Counted from the first letter of the stretch, positions 25,750 through 33,190 are shown. The stretch: DNA of 64,000 nt from Paenibacillus sp. GP183 (GCF_900104695.1 NZ_FNSW01000001.1:1860001-1924000), one strand, 5' to 3'. A program made the numbers and translations. Notes: a model not told the origin generated them from the sequence alone.

Positions 25750-26352
25750 TTACAATCCTTCTGTCTTCGTTGCCGAGTTCATTTTTTTTTGCAGCTTGCT
25801 GATTTCCCGAATGAGACTGACCATGGCACTTACGATAAGCAATGCGCCGGGCAGAATGAGCAGCAATGCAATGCCAAGCTTTGTTTTCATAAAATTCAGG
25901 TAGTATCCCAAGTAGGGAATCATTATGTTGTTATATTGGCCAATGATATTGGCGGGCTGTACAAGTTGGGCGTCCGGTCCGTCATTGGAGTCACCCTTGG
26001 TTTGAAACGCAAGCTTTCCATTTAGAGACTTGATTGCCTGTATTCTGTGGGTGATCAAGATCGCGGAACCATCGTTGTTTTGTCCGCCAAATTCATCCTG
26101 GGATGCCTTAAAAGTAATGACGTCGCCTACTTTCAAGCTGTTGGCGTTCACATTCGGCTTTTCCAAAATAATTGAACCAACTTGGATACTGGGCTCCATC
26201 GAACCGGAAAGTACTGCGTAAACGTTAAGACCCAATATCTTCGGAGTCCCACCGCTCATTCTTGATGATGCTGCGCAGAACACGGTAATGAGCAAGAATA
26301 CTGCCAGGATAACTGTGATGGTGCGACTTCCCCATTTAACTGCCTGTTTCAT
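25750..26352 (-). CDS. sipW: Signal peptidase I, SipW (ER) type
   Basis: 200 residues with GGGAGGGG upstream. The catalytic serine is in LSGSMEPSIQVGS. The usual bacterial lysine is replaced by histidine in LITHRIQAI, the Ser-His arrangement of SipW and eukaryotic ER peptidases. Two membrane helices (N-terminal VILAVFLLITVFCA and C-terminal ALLLILPGALLIVSAMVSLI) hold it in the membrane. It would process the two TasA-like proteins. It overlaps the preceding gene by four bases (ATGA), so translation is coupled. Confidence 0.93.
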   Translation of the reverse strand: MKQAVKWGSRTITVILAVFLLITVFCAASSRMSGGTPKILGLNVYAVLSGSMEPSIQVGSIILEKPNVNANSLKVGDVITFKASQDEFGGQNNDGSAILITHRIQAIKSLNGKLAFQTKGDSNDGPDAQLVQPANIIGQYNNIMIPYLGYYLNFMKTKLGIALLLILPGALLIVSAMVSLIREISKLQKKMNSATKTEGL

Positions 26353-26807
26353 CGGATGTTACCCCTCCCATTCCTTTGTTGATTAAGTTTATCCGGTTTG
26401 TCCGGTTTGTTTTTAGGCTCGAGACAATAGCTGCCTTCTTCACGGCTTGATTCCTTGGAAGCACTGTACACATCCCTTGTTACTGTACTTCTCACAGTCA
26501 CTATACCGCCAGGCGGGTCGCCCGATTGATCAGAACCGCCATAAACGTTCGAACTTATCGTACTTCTTACAGGACTTGTTGTTTGGCTGTAATTCCGATA
26601 TACGTCGTTCGTTACCGTGCCGCTTGATGCTTTACCGCAAAAACTGGTTGAAACCGAGATAGAAACAGTCGCTTCGTGGGAAAGGAGGGAGTAGGTAGGT
26701 ATAGCCCGTACTTCGGCGGCCATGATTAAACACAAGGATCCGGCAATCCCAATTGTTCGGATATAGGAATTCTTCTTTTTGTGCCGGCGTAATCTTTTCA
26801 TGCGCAT
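26349..26807 (-). CDS. Secreted protein in the TapA position, unknown family
   Basis: 152 residues with AAAGGAG upstream. A basic start (RMKRLRRHKKKNSYIRTIG) and a hydrophobic segment form the signal. The mature part begins near ATVSISVSTSFCGKASSGTV and has three short related units ending in DVY or NVY (VTNDVY, ISSNVY, VTRDVY), then a Lys/Pro/Asp-rich tail (KNKPDKPDKLNQQ). Two Cys remain. In B. subtilis the gene before sipW is tapA, the fibre-assembly factor. This protein has the same place but no sequence resemblance that I can see, so the role is inferred from position only. Confidence 0.65.
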   Translation of the reverse strand: MRMKRLRRHKKKNSYIRTIGIAGSLCLIMAAEVRAIPTYSLLSHEATVSISVSTSFCGKASSGTVTNDVYRNYSQTTSPVRSTISSNVYGGSDQSGDPPGGIVTVRSTVTRDVYSASKESSREEGSYCLEPKNKPDKPDKLNQQRNGRGNIR

Positions 26808-26842
26808 TCGACTTGATCACTCCTTTCCCAAAACTTTTATTC

Positions 26843-26871
26843 TTAATAGCGCGAATGACGGTAAATCGCAA
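26843..26871 (-). promoter_or_regulatory. Candidate promoter of the matrix/copper operon
   Basis: On the minus strand TTGCGA, 17 bases and TATTAA lie 36 bases before the first gene. Each box matches four of six sigma-A positions. Confidence 0.4.
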
Positions 26872-26937
26872 CATGAATTTTTTTTTAAAAAATATCCTCC
26901 CTTTCTTCTTCCGCTTTGGAGGTGCATAGTAATCACT

Positions 26938-27036
26938 TCACTGGAGTTCCTTTTGGTACTCAAGTAGGAGCTCCTTATTGGAAAGGTAGTAAGCCCTCAT
27001 GTAAACTTTCCGCTGTTCCTTCTGCTCGTCCGTCAT
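26938..27036 (-). CDS. Possible 32-residue protein or coding remnant
   Basis: The frame reads MTDEQKEQRKVYMRAYYLSN and ends EYQKELQ. The pattern of Glu/Lys/Tyr with R-AYY--NKE resembles short segments found beside HNH nuclease domains in phage proteins. No ribosome site precedes the ATG and the frame extends upstream to a stop at 27070, so a decayed gene is as likely as a real one. Confidence 0.3.
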   Translation of the reverse strand: MTDEQKEQRKVYMRAYYLSNKELLLEYQKELQ

Positions 27037-27870
27037 GGGGTTGAGCTTCTGGTAGAGTTTGCTACACTTTTACGTAGTGAGTGAGGTAGTCCCTATATCG
27101 CTACTTGATCGTACTTGTTAAATTTGAATTCCTCGACCATCTTTAGATTGTGGCATGTATTACAAGTCCTGATTTCATCCATGTGCTAATAGTCCTTATT
27201 TTGTACCGTATCAATGCACCGCATAGATATATTCCATAAAATGTAATTTATGTAATATGTATTCGACACAGACCTATTATTGGACGCTGTCTCGGTGAAG
27301 GCCCGCCCATAGCTTGGGAAGCTCCTGCTTCAACTAAACCTTCCTTAAATAACGTTTACCAGTGATTCAAATCATATGATACAGTTTGTATCACGTCAAC
27401 ATTTTTTTTATGGGCTAATTCTAAATAAAAAAATAAGGATTTTATGTCATTTACTGTAAATATTCAAGTTACAAAATGTATCTGTCTTTATCAGACTCGG
27501 TCCTCTCTGAACTTAAAGGAATACTACTTAACTTCAAGAAGGGAATGGGATATTCTCGGGGAAACCGGGGACAGAATACAAAATGAGCATTTCTTTGCGT
27601 TTTTTAACAAAGTAGGGAACTCATTCTATCCTGAAAGTCCTTATCTATGGTTTCGTGGATTTCTGAAAAACATAGCTTCTGTTTGCTCTTGTTGAAAAAA
27701 TTAAGCTTAACTTGGACTTAGTATCATCTACTTTTAGAGTTTGTGTTAATATTTGAAACCAAATAATAGATGATGGACAAGGGGTTTGCATTTAATAAAC
27801 TGGAGTCCCGCGTGATGTAAGCTTAGTTGATTTAGATGTGGGTGTTAGACAGAACTTCGCCTTCCATCGA
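27037..27870. other. 834-base stretch without a supported gene; contains a perfect inverted repeat
   Basis: An open frame at 27444-27695 (83 codons) has a weak AAGGA site but no recognisable content. The clearest structure is GATACAGTTTGTATC (27378-27392), a perfect six-base palindrome around GTT, about 570 bases before the matrix operon. The spacing resembles but does not equal the TACANNTGTA box of CopY-type repressors. Confidence 0.4.
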
Positions 27871-27996
27871 CTATTCGCTCCTTTTTGCATTCTTTTTTCT
27901 TACTTCGCTCTTTACGTTTTCGTCCCACCTCCTTTCACGAATTTTCCTCAGCAATCGATGATTTTCCTCCGAAACAGAAAATTGCATATTAACCAC
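27871..27996 (-). CDS. Possible 41-residue basic protein
   Basis: From GTG 27996, six bases after GAGGTG, the product is MVNMQFSVSEENHRLLRKIR followed by ERRWDENVKSEVRKKNAKRSE. Half the residues are charged and the rest suit one long helix. I do not recognise a family. The ribosome site and strong helical bias favour a real small gene, but its surroundings are decayed mobile DNA. Confidence 0.4.
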   Translation of the reverse strand: MVNMQFSVSEENHRLLRKIRERRWDENVKSEVRKKNAKRSE

Positions 27997-28134
27997 GTAC
28001 ACCTCTTTCTCTTTCTTATTGGGATTTTTAAGCTGGTGGTTCCTTCTCAGTGTCATTGAAAGTCACCCCGATGGAAAATTTGGAGAACCTTACCCTGAAA
28101 TCCGATGTTAAAACATAGACAATAGGCAATAGGC

Positions 28135-28167
28135 AATAAAAAAACCACTGGCTATTAAACCAGTGGG
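28135..28167 (-). terminator. Terminator, minus strand
   Basis: Read on the minus strand, CCACTGG, an eight-base loop and CCAGTGG are followed by seven T residues. The transcript it would stop is not obvious; the 28.2-28.6 kb region to its right has no supported gene. Confidence 0.65.
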
Positions 28168-28787
28168 TTGATTGGAGATTCATTTGTATGATCGTACTCT
28201 CTATTTGTTGCCGCATTCCAATCGCCCGCCCAATAGAGCATATATGTGCTTTATTCTACCACGATCGACAAAATCCTTTCTCACCTGCCGACATCCAGCA
28301 AGTGCATTTTCTTAGTCCCAAGGCCAGCGACACGATGGAAAAGATGCTTCCCCCTACCTCACGTTTTTCGGCCCCGAATACGATTTTATAATCCGTCTGC
28401 CCGTATATAGGGGATAGCTACGGGCTTGGCCGTATTCGAGCGCACCTCCAGACAACCAGCGAACCGGTGAATGGGTTGCATCTGCTGGTAATGAACCTTG
28501 AAAAGTGACTATGAGTTCTCTTTTTGCCTGTTTTACCACGGCTGACGTTCAAGCTCGCCTCTCGCTTTGCCTTGTTCGTCGTAAAGGCGATCCGTTCAGC
28601 AAACCCTATTAAATTTCAAAATACTTATCATTATAGAAAGTTGCTCGTTAGTGCAAGAAAGCCGCCACCATGGCGGTTCCCTTTTTAATTGAATTTCTAT
28701 TCTACTATATTAATTGTCCAAGCATTTTATTATGAATCTCATATTCTATTAACGTAAGAAAAAAAGAAAAGAAAGGAGGACACACTC
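28168..28787. other. 620-base stretch without a supported gene
   Basis: On the minus strand scattered coding-like fragments appear in shifting frames (for example DEQGKARGELERQPW near 28550), as expected for a decayed gene. A plus-strand hairpin CCGCC/GGCGG followed by CCCTTTTT sits at about 28663-28688. The region ends with the AAAGGAGG site of the DoxX-like gene. Confidence 0.4.
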
Positions 28788-29348
28788 ATGAATGATTTTA
28801 ATATAAACAATCGGGGGCTGGGGCCTGTTGTGTATCAAAGTTTGGTAACTCTTATGCGCTTAATGTTCGGCATGGGATGGTTTATGGCAGGTCTGACAAA
28901 AATCACGGGAAAAGCAGGAGAAATATCATGGTTTCGTTATCCCGGCCAGTTCCTTGTCAACTACTTTGAGAATGCACTTATCAAGCCTACTGTTCCAGAC
29001 TGGTACAAACTATTTATACATGGTTTTGCCTTGCATCACATTTTGATTTTCAATTACATCATTCCCCTAGCTGAGATTGTCGTTGGTCTGTTTATGATCA
29101 TGGGGTTTATAATGATTCCAACAATAATTGCCTGCCTTTTCATGCATATTAATTTTATTTTATCAGGTAATATGAACCTCATCAGTTTAACATTGTACAC
29201 GAGTTCTTTTGGAATTTTATTGCATATTGATCAATCCTTTGTATTCAGCATTGATAGATACCTAAAATGGGATCTTCGATTTCTTCCCACTTACAATAAA
29301 AGGAAAAAGGGCAACATAAAACATTTTCCAACAGAAAATACGAGTTGA
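28788..29348 (+). CDS. DoxX-like membrane protein
   Basis: 186 residues, ATG preceded by AAAGGAGGAC. Four membrane helices: LVTLMRLMFGMGWFMAGLTK, IFNYIIPLAEIVVGLFMIMG, IPTIIACLFMHINFILSG and LISLTLYTSSFGILLHID, with the conserved R near the start of helix 1 and the GNMN turn after helix 3, as in DoxX/TQO-small-subunit-like proteins. Members are linked to quinone or thiol redox chemistry at the membrane. The hydrophilic C-terminus is basic. It is monocistronic inside the island. Confidence 0.78.
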   Translation: MNDFNINNRGLGPVVYQSLVTLMRLMFGMGWFMAGLTKITGKAGEISWFRYPGQFLVNYFENALIKPTVPDWYKLFIHGFALHHILIFNYIIPLAEIVVGLFMIMGFIMIPTIIACLFMHINFILSGNMNLISLTLYTSSFGILLHIDQSFVFSIDRYLKWDLRFLPTYNKRKKGNIKHFPTENTS

Positions 29349-29518
29349 AAAACCGCCTGCCCTAATAGGGATATATAGGGAAAAATAAACCACATCGTTA
29401 TCAACCGAATCAAATATGTAAGGCATGTTTGCCAATTTAGGGTCCGATAAGGATCCTTTTTCTTTTTGCCAGCGCAGGTTCATATTTGCTATATTCCATA
29501 TATTCCATAACCTTGAAG

Positions 29519-29611
29519 TTACTGTTTTACTGGCTTGTGTGGTGTTCGCTGCCCATTCTTTTTCCAGATGGTAAGATTGGTCAAGATCTCCTTCAGCTCG
29601 CTTGAATTCAT
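29519..29611 (-). pseudogene. HNH restriction-endonuclease-like N-terminal fragment
   Basis: ATG 29611 follows GGAGG perfectly. The 30 codons read MNSSELKEILTNLTIWKKNG, then QRTPHKPVKQ and a stop. The R-x-PHKP motif after a helix is the N-terminus of a family of HNH-type restriction endonucleases (RAPHKPLLLL in intact members). Everything after the motif is lost. Probably a defence gene remnant. Confidence 0.5.
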
Positions 29612-29802
29612 ATAATCTAAACCTCCAGTGTTTTCCATGTTGCGACAATGCTGATCTGCAAAGATATATAAGACATTTGTTCTTTTTTGAAGCACACGTT
29701 TTATTGAACGATCCTGCCTCAATCAGAAAATCAACATCAAAGTTCAACAGAGTAATAAAAAAAACGCTAACCAAATAGGCTAGGGTTGGAATATGGGTAT
29801 CG

Positions 29803-30191
29803 TTACCCGTCATGTGATTTATAGTGTTTAGAGATCGCTTGACTCACACTCCAAAGCATAATGTGCGATTGGCTTAGCAACCGAATATAGGTGTTCCTGT
29901 GCATTCCCTTCGGCTTTACCGGCACTGGTTCTATTATATTTATGGATCCACCTAACCGCTTACCAATGGATTTTAATCTGTTTAGCTGACGGCATGAGGT
30001 ATTCTCCCGTTGCGATTGATAATCCAAGTTATAGCAATGGCGGCGGAGAAAGTGTTTACCGTTTAAATGAACCTTCCCTACGCGCCAATCACATTTTGGA
30101 CATTGCAGCCATGGGCGGTTTCCTCCATAATGGCATGGTGTGTGAACGATCGACACCTGATCACATACACTTCCTTCATTTACCTTATAGG
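29803..30191 (-). pseudogene. Zinc-ribbon mobile-element protein, 5' truncated
   Basis: The frame opens after a stop at about 30192 and gives SYKVNEGSVCDQVSIVHTPC, then HYGGNRPWLQCPKC, then HFLRRHCYNL, KSIGKRLGGS and PKGMHRNTYIRLL. This is a common protein of integrated elements with two Cys pairs (C-x2-C and H-C). Its N-terminal third is missing, and the nominal GTG start lies inside the conserved region. It follows two small intact genes on the same strand that usually accompany it. Confidence 0.6.
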
Positions 30192-30251
30192 ATAAGATCT
30201 AAAAGCGACAACCCCTTAAGGCTAGCGTTTGTCTCTATAGGTTCCGGTCTT

Positions 30252-30473
30252 CTAGGATTTCTCTTGTGGGTTAGAATGATCACCAAAGATATAATAATGA
30301 TTTTCAGGATGATCATCGATAAACTTCTCACCATCATCAATAGTAGAACCAGAAAATCCATCTATACAAAGTATCATCGTATTTTCTTTATAATTGATTG
30401 ATCCTAACACGATGTTTAACGATTTTTCTTGCTGCAACGATTCCTCCAAACGGGCGATACGTGTATTTTTCAT
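30252..30473 (-). CDS. 73-residue mobile-element protein, unknown function
   Basis: ATG 30473 follows GGGGGGAT. The protein starts with a short coiled-coil helix (IARLEESLQQEKSLN) and ends ENTMILCIDGFSGSTIDDGE, then FIDDHPENHYYIFGDHSNPQ. The acidic, glycine-rich end may fold into a small alpha/beta unit. It begins two bases after the stop of the preceding gene and so forms an operon with it and the truncated zinc-ribbon gene. I do not recognise a function. Confidence 0.55.
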   Translation of the reverse strand: MKNTRIARLEESLQQEKSLNIVLGSINYKENTMILCIDGFSGSTIDDGEKFIDDHPENHYYIFGDHSNPQEKS

Positions 30474-30475
30474 TA

Positions 30476-30712
30476 CTATCCCCCCTTAACCATACGTTTT
30501 TCCTTAAGTTGAGATTCCAGGGTAGTGATTCGTTCCTCCAAGTCGCCATCCTTTAGGCTGGTAAGTGTGATGTTGGCTAAGTAGCCTAATACACGGGCCC
30601 GTTTTTCTTTGTCCATTGCGGTATCATGACGCAGCTCATTGATGAATTCGTTTAAAAGCCTGCGTACATGTTGAGGCTTTTGCAAACGTATATCCCGTTG
30701 AGTATCGGCCAT
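30476..30712 (-). CDS. 78-residue coiled-coil mobile-element protein
   Basis: ATG 30712 follows AAGGAGGGG. Sequence features are LQKPQHVRRLLNEFINELRH, then MDKEKRARVLGYLANITLTS and a C-terminal coiled coil DLEERITTLESQLKEKR. Proteins of this pattern occur next to the zinc-ribbon protein in integrated elements of Firmicutes; some resemble small regulators or terminase-like accessory proteins. The function is unknown. Confidence 0.6.
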   Translation of the reverse strand: MADTQRDIRLQKPQHVRRLLNEFINELRHDTAMDKEKRARVLGYLANITLTSLKDGDLEERITTLESQLKEKRMVKGG

Positions 30713-30806
30713 AACGCCCCTCCTTAAAAATCCTTATATATATCGCGTATTTAGACGTATTTACTTTAACAAAATAATGAGAAAAACCGCCTTATATTAT
30801 ATAACT

Positions 30807-30834
30807 ATTATACCATAATACTCTATAGGTATAA
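30807..30834 (-). promoter_or_regulatory. Candidate promoter of the small mobile-element operon
   Basis: On the minus strand TTATAC, 16 bases and a perfect TATAAT, about 95 bases before ATG 30712. Confidence 0.45.
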
Positions 30835-30932
30835 ACTATTTCCTGTTTGCTTATTCTGTTTAACCGCAATGACAACTAACCATCCAAGGGAGCAAAATAG
30901 CCTGGCATTAAAACATGCCCATTTCCCTTCGT

Positions 30933-30952
30933 GATGTAAAATTGATGTAAAA
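30933..30952 (+). repeat. Integrase arm-site-like direct repeat, copy 2
   Basis: Identical to GATGTAAAATTGATGTAAAA at 10620-10639, about 105 bases before the second att copy. Confidence 0.65.
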
Positions 30953-31057
30953 CATCAACATCAATGGTCATAAATCAACTATAAACATCAGGAATGACAG
31001 GAATAATACCTTTAATATCAAGGTTTTAAGGGACTATAACAGAATGTATCTCTATCA

Positions 31058-31099
31058 CTGGCAGCGATGAGGTCAGGGGTTCGATCCCCCTATGCTCCA
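31058..31099 (+). other. Displaced tRNA-Ala 3' half: right attachment site of the first island
   Basis: 41 of 42 bases match tRNA-Ala(GGC) positions from the anticodon loop to the discriminator base. The acceptor 3' strand reads ATGCTCC instead of AGGCTCC. No 5' half precedes it, so it is not a tRNA gene. A terminator follows at once. Confidence 0.8.
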
Positions 31100-31102
31100 T
31101 AA

Positions 31103-31135
31103 TGAAAAGTCATGATCCACGAGATCATGACTTTT
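31103..31135. terminator. Bidirectional terminator after the displaced tRNA fragment
   Basis: AAAAGTCATGATC pairs with GATCATGACTTTT. The same stem sequence with a different loop terminates the deacetylase gene at 41907-41940. Confidence 0.75.
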
Positions 31136-31276
31136 CTTTACCTAGGGGCAGAGCGAACCCCTTCTAGGGGTTCAGTCCGCGCGCACGCAGCGTTAGTGGA
31201 GGAGCACGGCGTCTGAATCTACCGCTAAAAATCCTCCTCGACATTGCTTCGTCAGCCATTTAATCAAGATTCGGAC

Positions 31277-31301
31277 ATCCCCCTAGGCTCCATACAGTAC
31301 A
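31277..31301 (+). other. Third, partial att copy (tRNA-Ala 3' end)
   Basis: 24 of 25 bases match 10509-10533, covering the T-arm end, acceptor strand and nine bases beyond the tRNA. It is followed by a third arm repeat and a scrap of integrase 3' end, so it looks like the left end of a second element. Confidence 0.65.
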
Positions 31302-31325
31302 TAACAGCTATATTAAACGGACATT

Positions 31326-31345
31326 GATGTAAAATTGATGTAAAA
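31326..31345 (+). repeat. Integrase arm-site-like direct repeat, copy 3
   Basis: Identical to copies at 10620-10639 and 30933-30952. Confidence 0.65.
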
Positions 31346-31351
31346 ACAAGA

Positions 31352-31388
31352 AGAGAAGCTGCAGGTTATTCCTACAGCATCTTTTTTT
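31352..31388. terminator. Hairpin with T run beside the integrase remnant
   Basis: GCTG-C-AGG pairs with CCT-A-CAGC, followed by seven T residues. It holds the same place as the terminator at 10650-10693 beside the first integrase. Confidence 0.5.
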
Positions 31389-31396
31389 ATTTATTC

Positions 31397-31428
31397 TTAT
31401 GTATTCTTTTTAAATATAGATTCAAACT
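31397..31428 (-). pseudogene. C-terminal scrap of a second integrase
   Basis: On the minus strand the last codons read FESIFKKNT and a stop. They align base by base with the end FETIFNMNA of the first integrase region (10702-10733). All upstream integrase sequence is gone. Confidence 0.5.
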
Positions 31429-31460
31429 AGGGTTTTTTAGTGAAAAGTTGCTCGTCACAC

Positions 31461-32366
31461 TTACTTCAACGATAGTTGGTAAGCCCAAGCTCCATAATCC
31501 GTGCCCGTTCCACCGCCTTGACCATTTACTACTGACTGCACGAATGTACCAGTTACGTAAACGTCGCTAGCAGATTGTTTATATGCCATTTCCAACTGAA
31601 AGACGGCAAACCCTAAAATTTTCCCCGTGGGGCTATTATCACCCATTGAATCGACTATGGGGAGAGCAACGAGCCTCTGTCCATTGGCTATACGAGTCAT
31701 TATGCCATTTACAGTGTCATCGGCCAGCGCTGTAGTTGCAGTTGTATATTTACTAATCGTCTGCCCCTTTGTCAAGGTGCCGCCATACCCGTTTTTTAAC
31801 ATGCTTAGATAGGTATCATTCGGATTGATCTTCGTCAGATTCAGGAAACCTCCGTTAATGTTGTTACCGCTCCCGCCGGATTGGTAGAATTGAAATTGAA
31901 CTTTTTTCCCCAGCATCTGCAGCACATCCGTACTAGCTCCCCAGGGAATAACACCATACACAGCCGACGCTTGAGTCGACCGAGCCACTGCAGTTGCCGA
32001 CACAGTCCCCTCATTTATACCAAATATCCTAAAGAAAGAGAACAGCACCTTCCTGTTGATGGTTACAGGCAAGGTATGATTATCCGTCGGAACCGCTGTG
32101 ATCGTATCACTATCCTTCAATCCATTCAATTTGGCATATTGAAACGCAGTGGCTTGTGACGAAGCTCGCGCATCTGCAGATGTGCCTGGCAGTTCATAGA
32201 TGCCGGCGATAGCCGCCGCGTCCACCAACTTGGTGACTCGGGTTTTCTCCAAATACATTATTCCCATATCCACTGCAAGGCCACAAAAACCTAGCAATAC
32301 CGGTAATGTCAATGCAAACAATACTATAGCTGTCCCTTTTTGGTTCTTTAAAAAATGTTTTATCAT
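31461..32366 (-). CDS. Tad-domain pilus-assembly-like protein (TadG-like)
   Basis: 301 residues with AAGAGG upstream. The N-terminus KNQKGTAIVLFALTLPVLLG, then AVDMGIMYLEKTRVTKLVDA plus AAIAG, is the TadG/Flp-pilus Tad domain: one membrane helix, then the AxDxG...A-AA-AG motif. The rest is an extracellular domain rich in Gly, Ser and Thr (FYQSGGSGNNINGGFLNLTK) without a von Willebrand motif. It lies 20 bases after the TadE-like gene, so both are under the riboswitch upstream. No TadA ATPase or TadB/C platform gene is in the window. Confidence 0.85.
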   Translation of the reverse strand: MIKHFLKNQKGTAIVLFALTLPVLLGFCGLAVDMGIMYLEKTRVTKLVDAAAIAGIYELPGTSADARASSQATAFQYAKLNGLKDSDTITAVPTDNHTLPVTINRKVLFSFFRIFGINEGTVSATAVARSTQASAVYGVIPWGASTDVLQMLGKKVQFQFYQSGGSGNNINGGFLNLTKINPNDTYLSMLKNGYGGTLTKGQTISKYTTATTALADDTVNGIMTRIANGQRLVALPIVDSMGDNSPTGKILGFAVFQLEMAYKQSASDVYVTGTFVQSVVNGQGGGTGTDYGAWAYQLSLK

Positions 32367-32386
32367 AATCCAACCTCTTCTCTAAA

Positions 32387-32791
32387 TCAATTGATTGGGC
32401 TGTAATTTTCTTCGCGCATGCTAGCTGAAGCTGAAACGGTGAACTGATTAGCTGGGAAAAAAGAGCTTAACAGTGGAGTGATAAGGGCGACATTATAAGT
32501 AACGGTTACAGTAATGGGTTGTCTAAATACCAATCGCGAAGGTGTTACGGTTGGGGCAGGAAAAGTCCCAAAATTAACTATTGCAGGTGCAGCCTGCGTC
32601 CTGTCTCCAGTTAAGGCCACAACTCTTGCCGCCTCGCGGGCCGCCTCGTTAACAATCGTTTGCCAATACAGTATCCGCCCAAATTCCAGCATCCCCACAA
32701 GCAATAACAAAAATATCGGCAGTATCAAGGCAAACTCCACGACGCTTTGTCCACGATTTTGGCGAACCATGGTTCTGATTTTCCGTAACAT
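32387..32791 (-). CDS. TadE-family pseudopilin-like protein
   Basis: 134 residues from ATG 32791, nine bases after AAGGAGGTG; the longer upstream frame starts at a TTG without ribosome site. The TadE motif GQSVVEFALILPIFLLLLVG, then MLEFGRILYW and VNEAAREAARVVAL, is complete, including the Glu expected at position 5 of a prepilin-like helix. It is a membrane-inserted minor pilin or pilus-assembly factor. Translation start lies about 120 bases past the riboswitch terminator, which leaves a long leader. Confidence 0.9.
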   Translation of the reverse strand: MLRKIRTMVRQNRGQSVVEFALILPIFLLLLVGMLEFGRILYWQTIVNEAAREAARVVALTGDRTQAAPAIVNFGTFPAPTVTPSRLVFRQPITVTVTYNVALITPLLSSFFPANQFTVSASASMREENYSPIN

Positions 32792-32910
32792 GTTTATTTC
32801 ACCTCCTTGCGGCAAAGCTTTCGTAAACATGAGTCCCTTCAATCTGCGAATTACGTTCGGCATTCCATCACCCGCTCCGCTAGGTTCATTCAAACCTCAT
32901 CCATCCCAAT

Positions 32911-32941
32911 AAAAAATCCCCGCCTTTGCCGAAAGGTGGGG
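32911..32941 (-). terminator. Riboswitch expression-platform terminator
   Basis: CCCCACCTTT, loop, AAAGGCGGGG then TTTTTT on the minus strand, directly after the c-di-GMP aptamer and before tadE. Confidence 0.85.
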
Positions 32942-32959
32942 TTGTAAAGAAACATTCAT

Positions 32960-33072
32960 ACTCCCGTCCCCTTACGGTAGCTGGCTGGCATAGTGCGCAT
33001 TTGCACCTAAGCCCCTGTTAGCTTTGCGTCACTGGCTTTCGCCAGTTTTGCCTTTATCGAGATTCCGTGAAG
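32960..33072 (-). ncRNA. Cyclic di-GMP-I (GEMM-I) riboswitch
   Basis: On the minus strand the aptamer contains AAAGGCAAAACTGG, the GAAA tetraloop on its CTGGCGAAAGCCAG hairpin, the invariant GACGCAAAGC, then AGGGGCTTAGGTG, CGCACTATGCC and AGCCAGCTACCG. These are the landmark elements of the class I c-di-GMP riboswitch (P2 tetraloop, P3 and its receptor). A rho-independent terminator follows, so ligand binding probably switches transcription of the TadE/TadG pair. The outer limits of P1 are approximate. Confidence 0.93.
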
Positions 33073-33190
33073 CATGTCGGAAATACGATTAAATTAATCA
33101 TAGCTTACTTTCGATTATGCGCGTAATCGTCCCAACTTCTTATTTTATATAGGCATTTAGAATCAAATTTTAGCGGGTTGGAATCGGCCT

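Noticed and set aside
27378-27392. CopY operator
   Set aside because: The cop box needs TACANNTGTA; here the spacer has three bases, and no CopY-like gene is in the window. Kept only as an unassigned palindrome.
27444-27695. 83-codon plus-strand frame with AAGGA upstream
   Set aside because: Composition is irregular with scattered Cys, and no family or conserved pattern can be seen; left within the non-coding stretch.
31058-31099. Second tRNA-Ala gene
   Set aside because: Only the 3' half is present and no D arm or acceptor 5' strand precedes it; it is the displaced fragment left by integration.
31137-31270. RNA gene between the two att copies
   Set aside because: A CCCCTTCTAGGGG stem and GC-rich sequence suggest structure, but no cloverleaf or known RNA motif can be formed.
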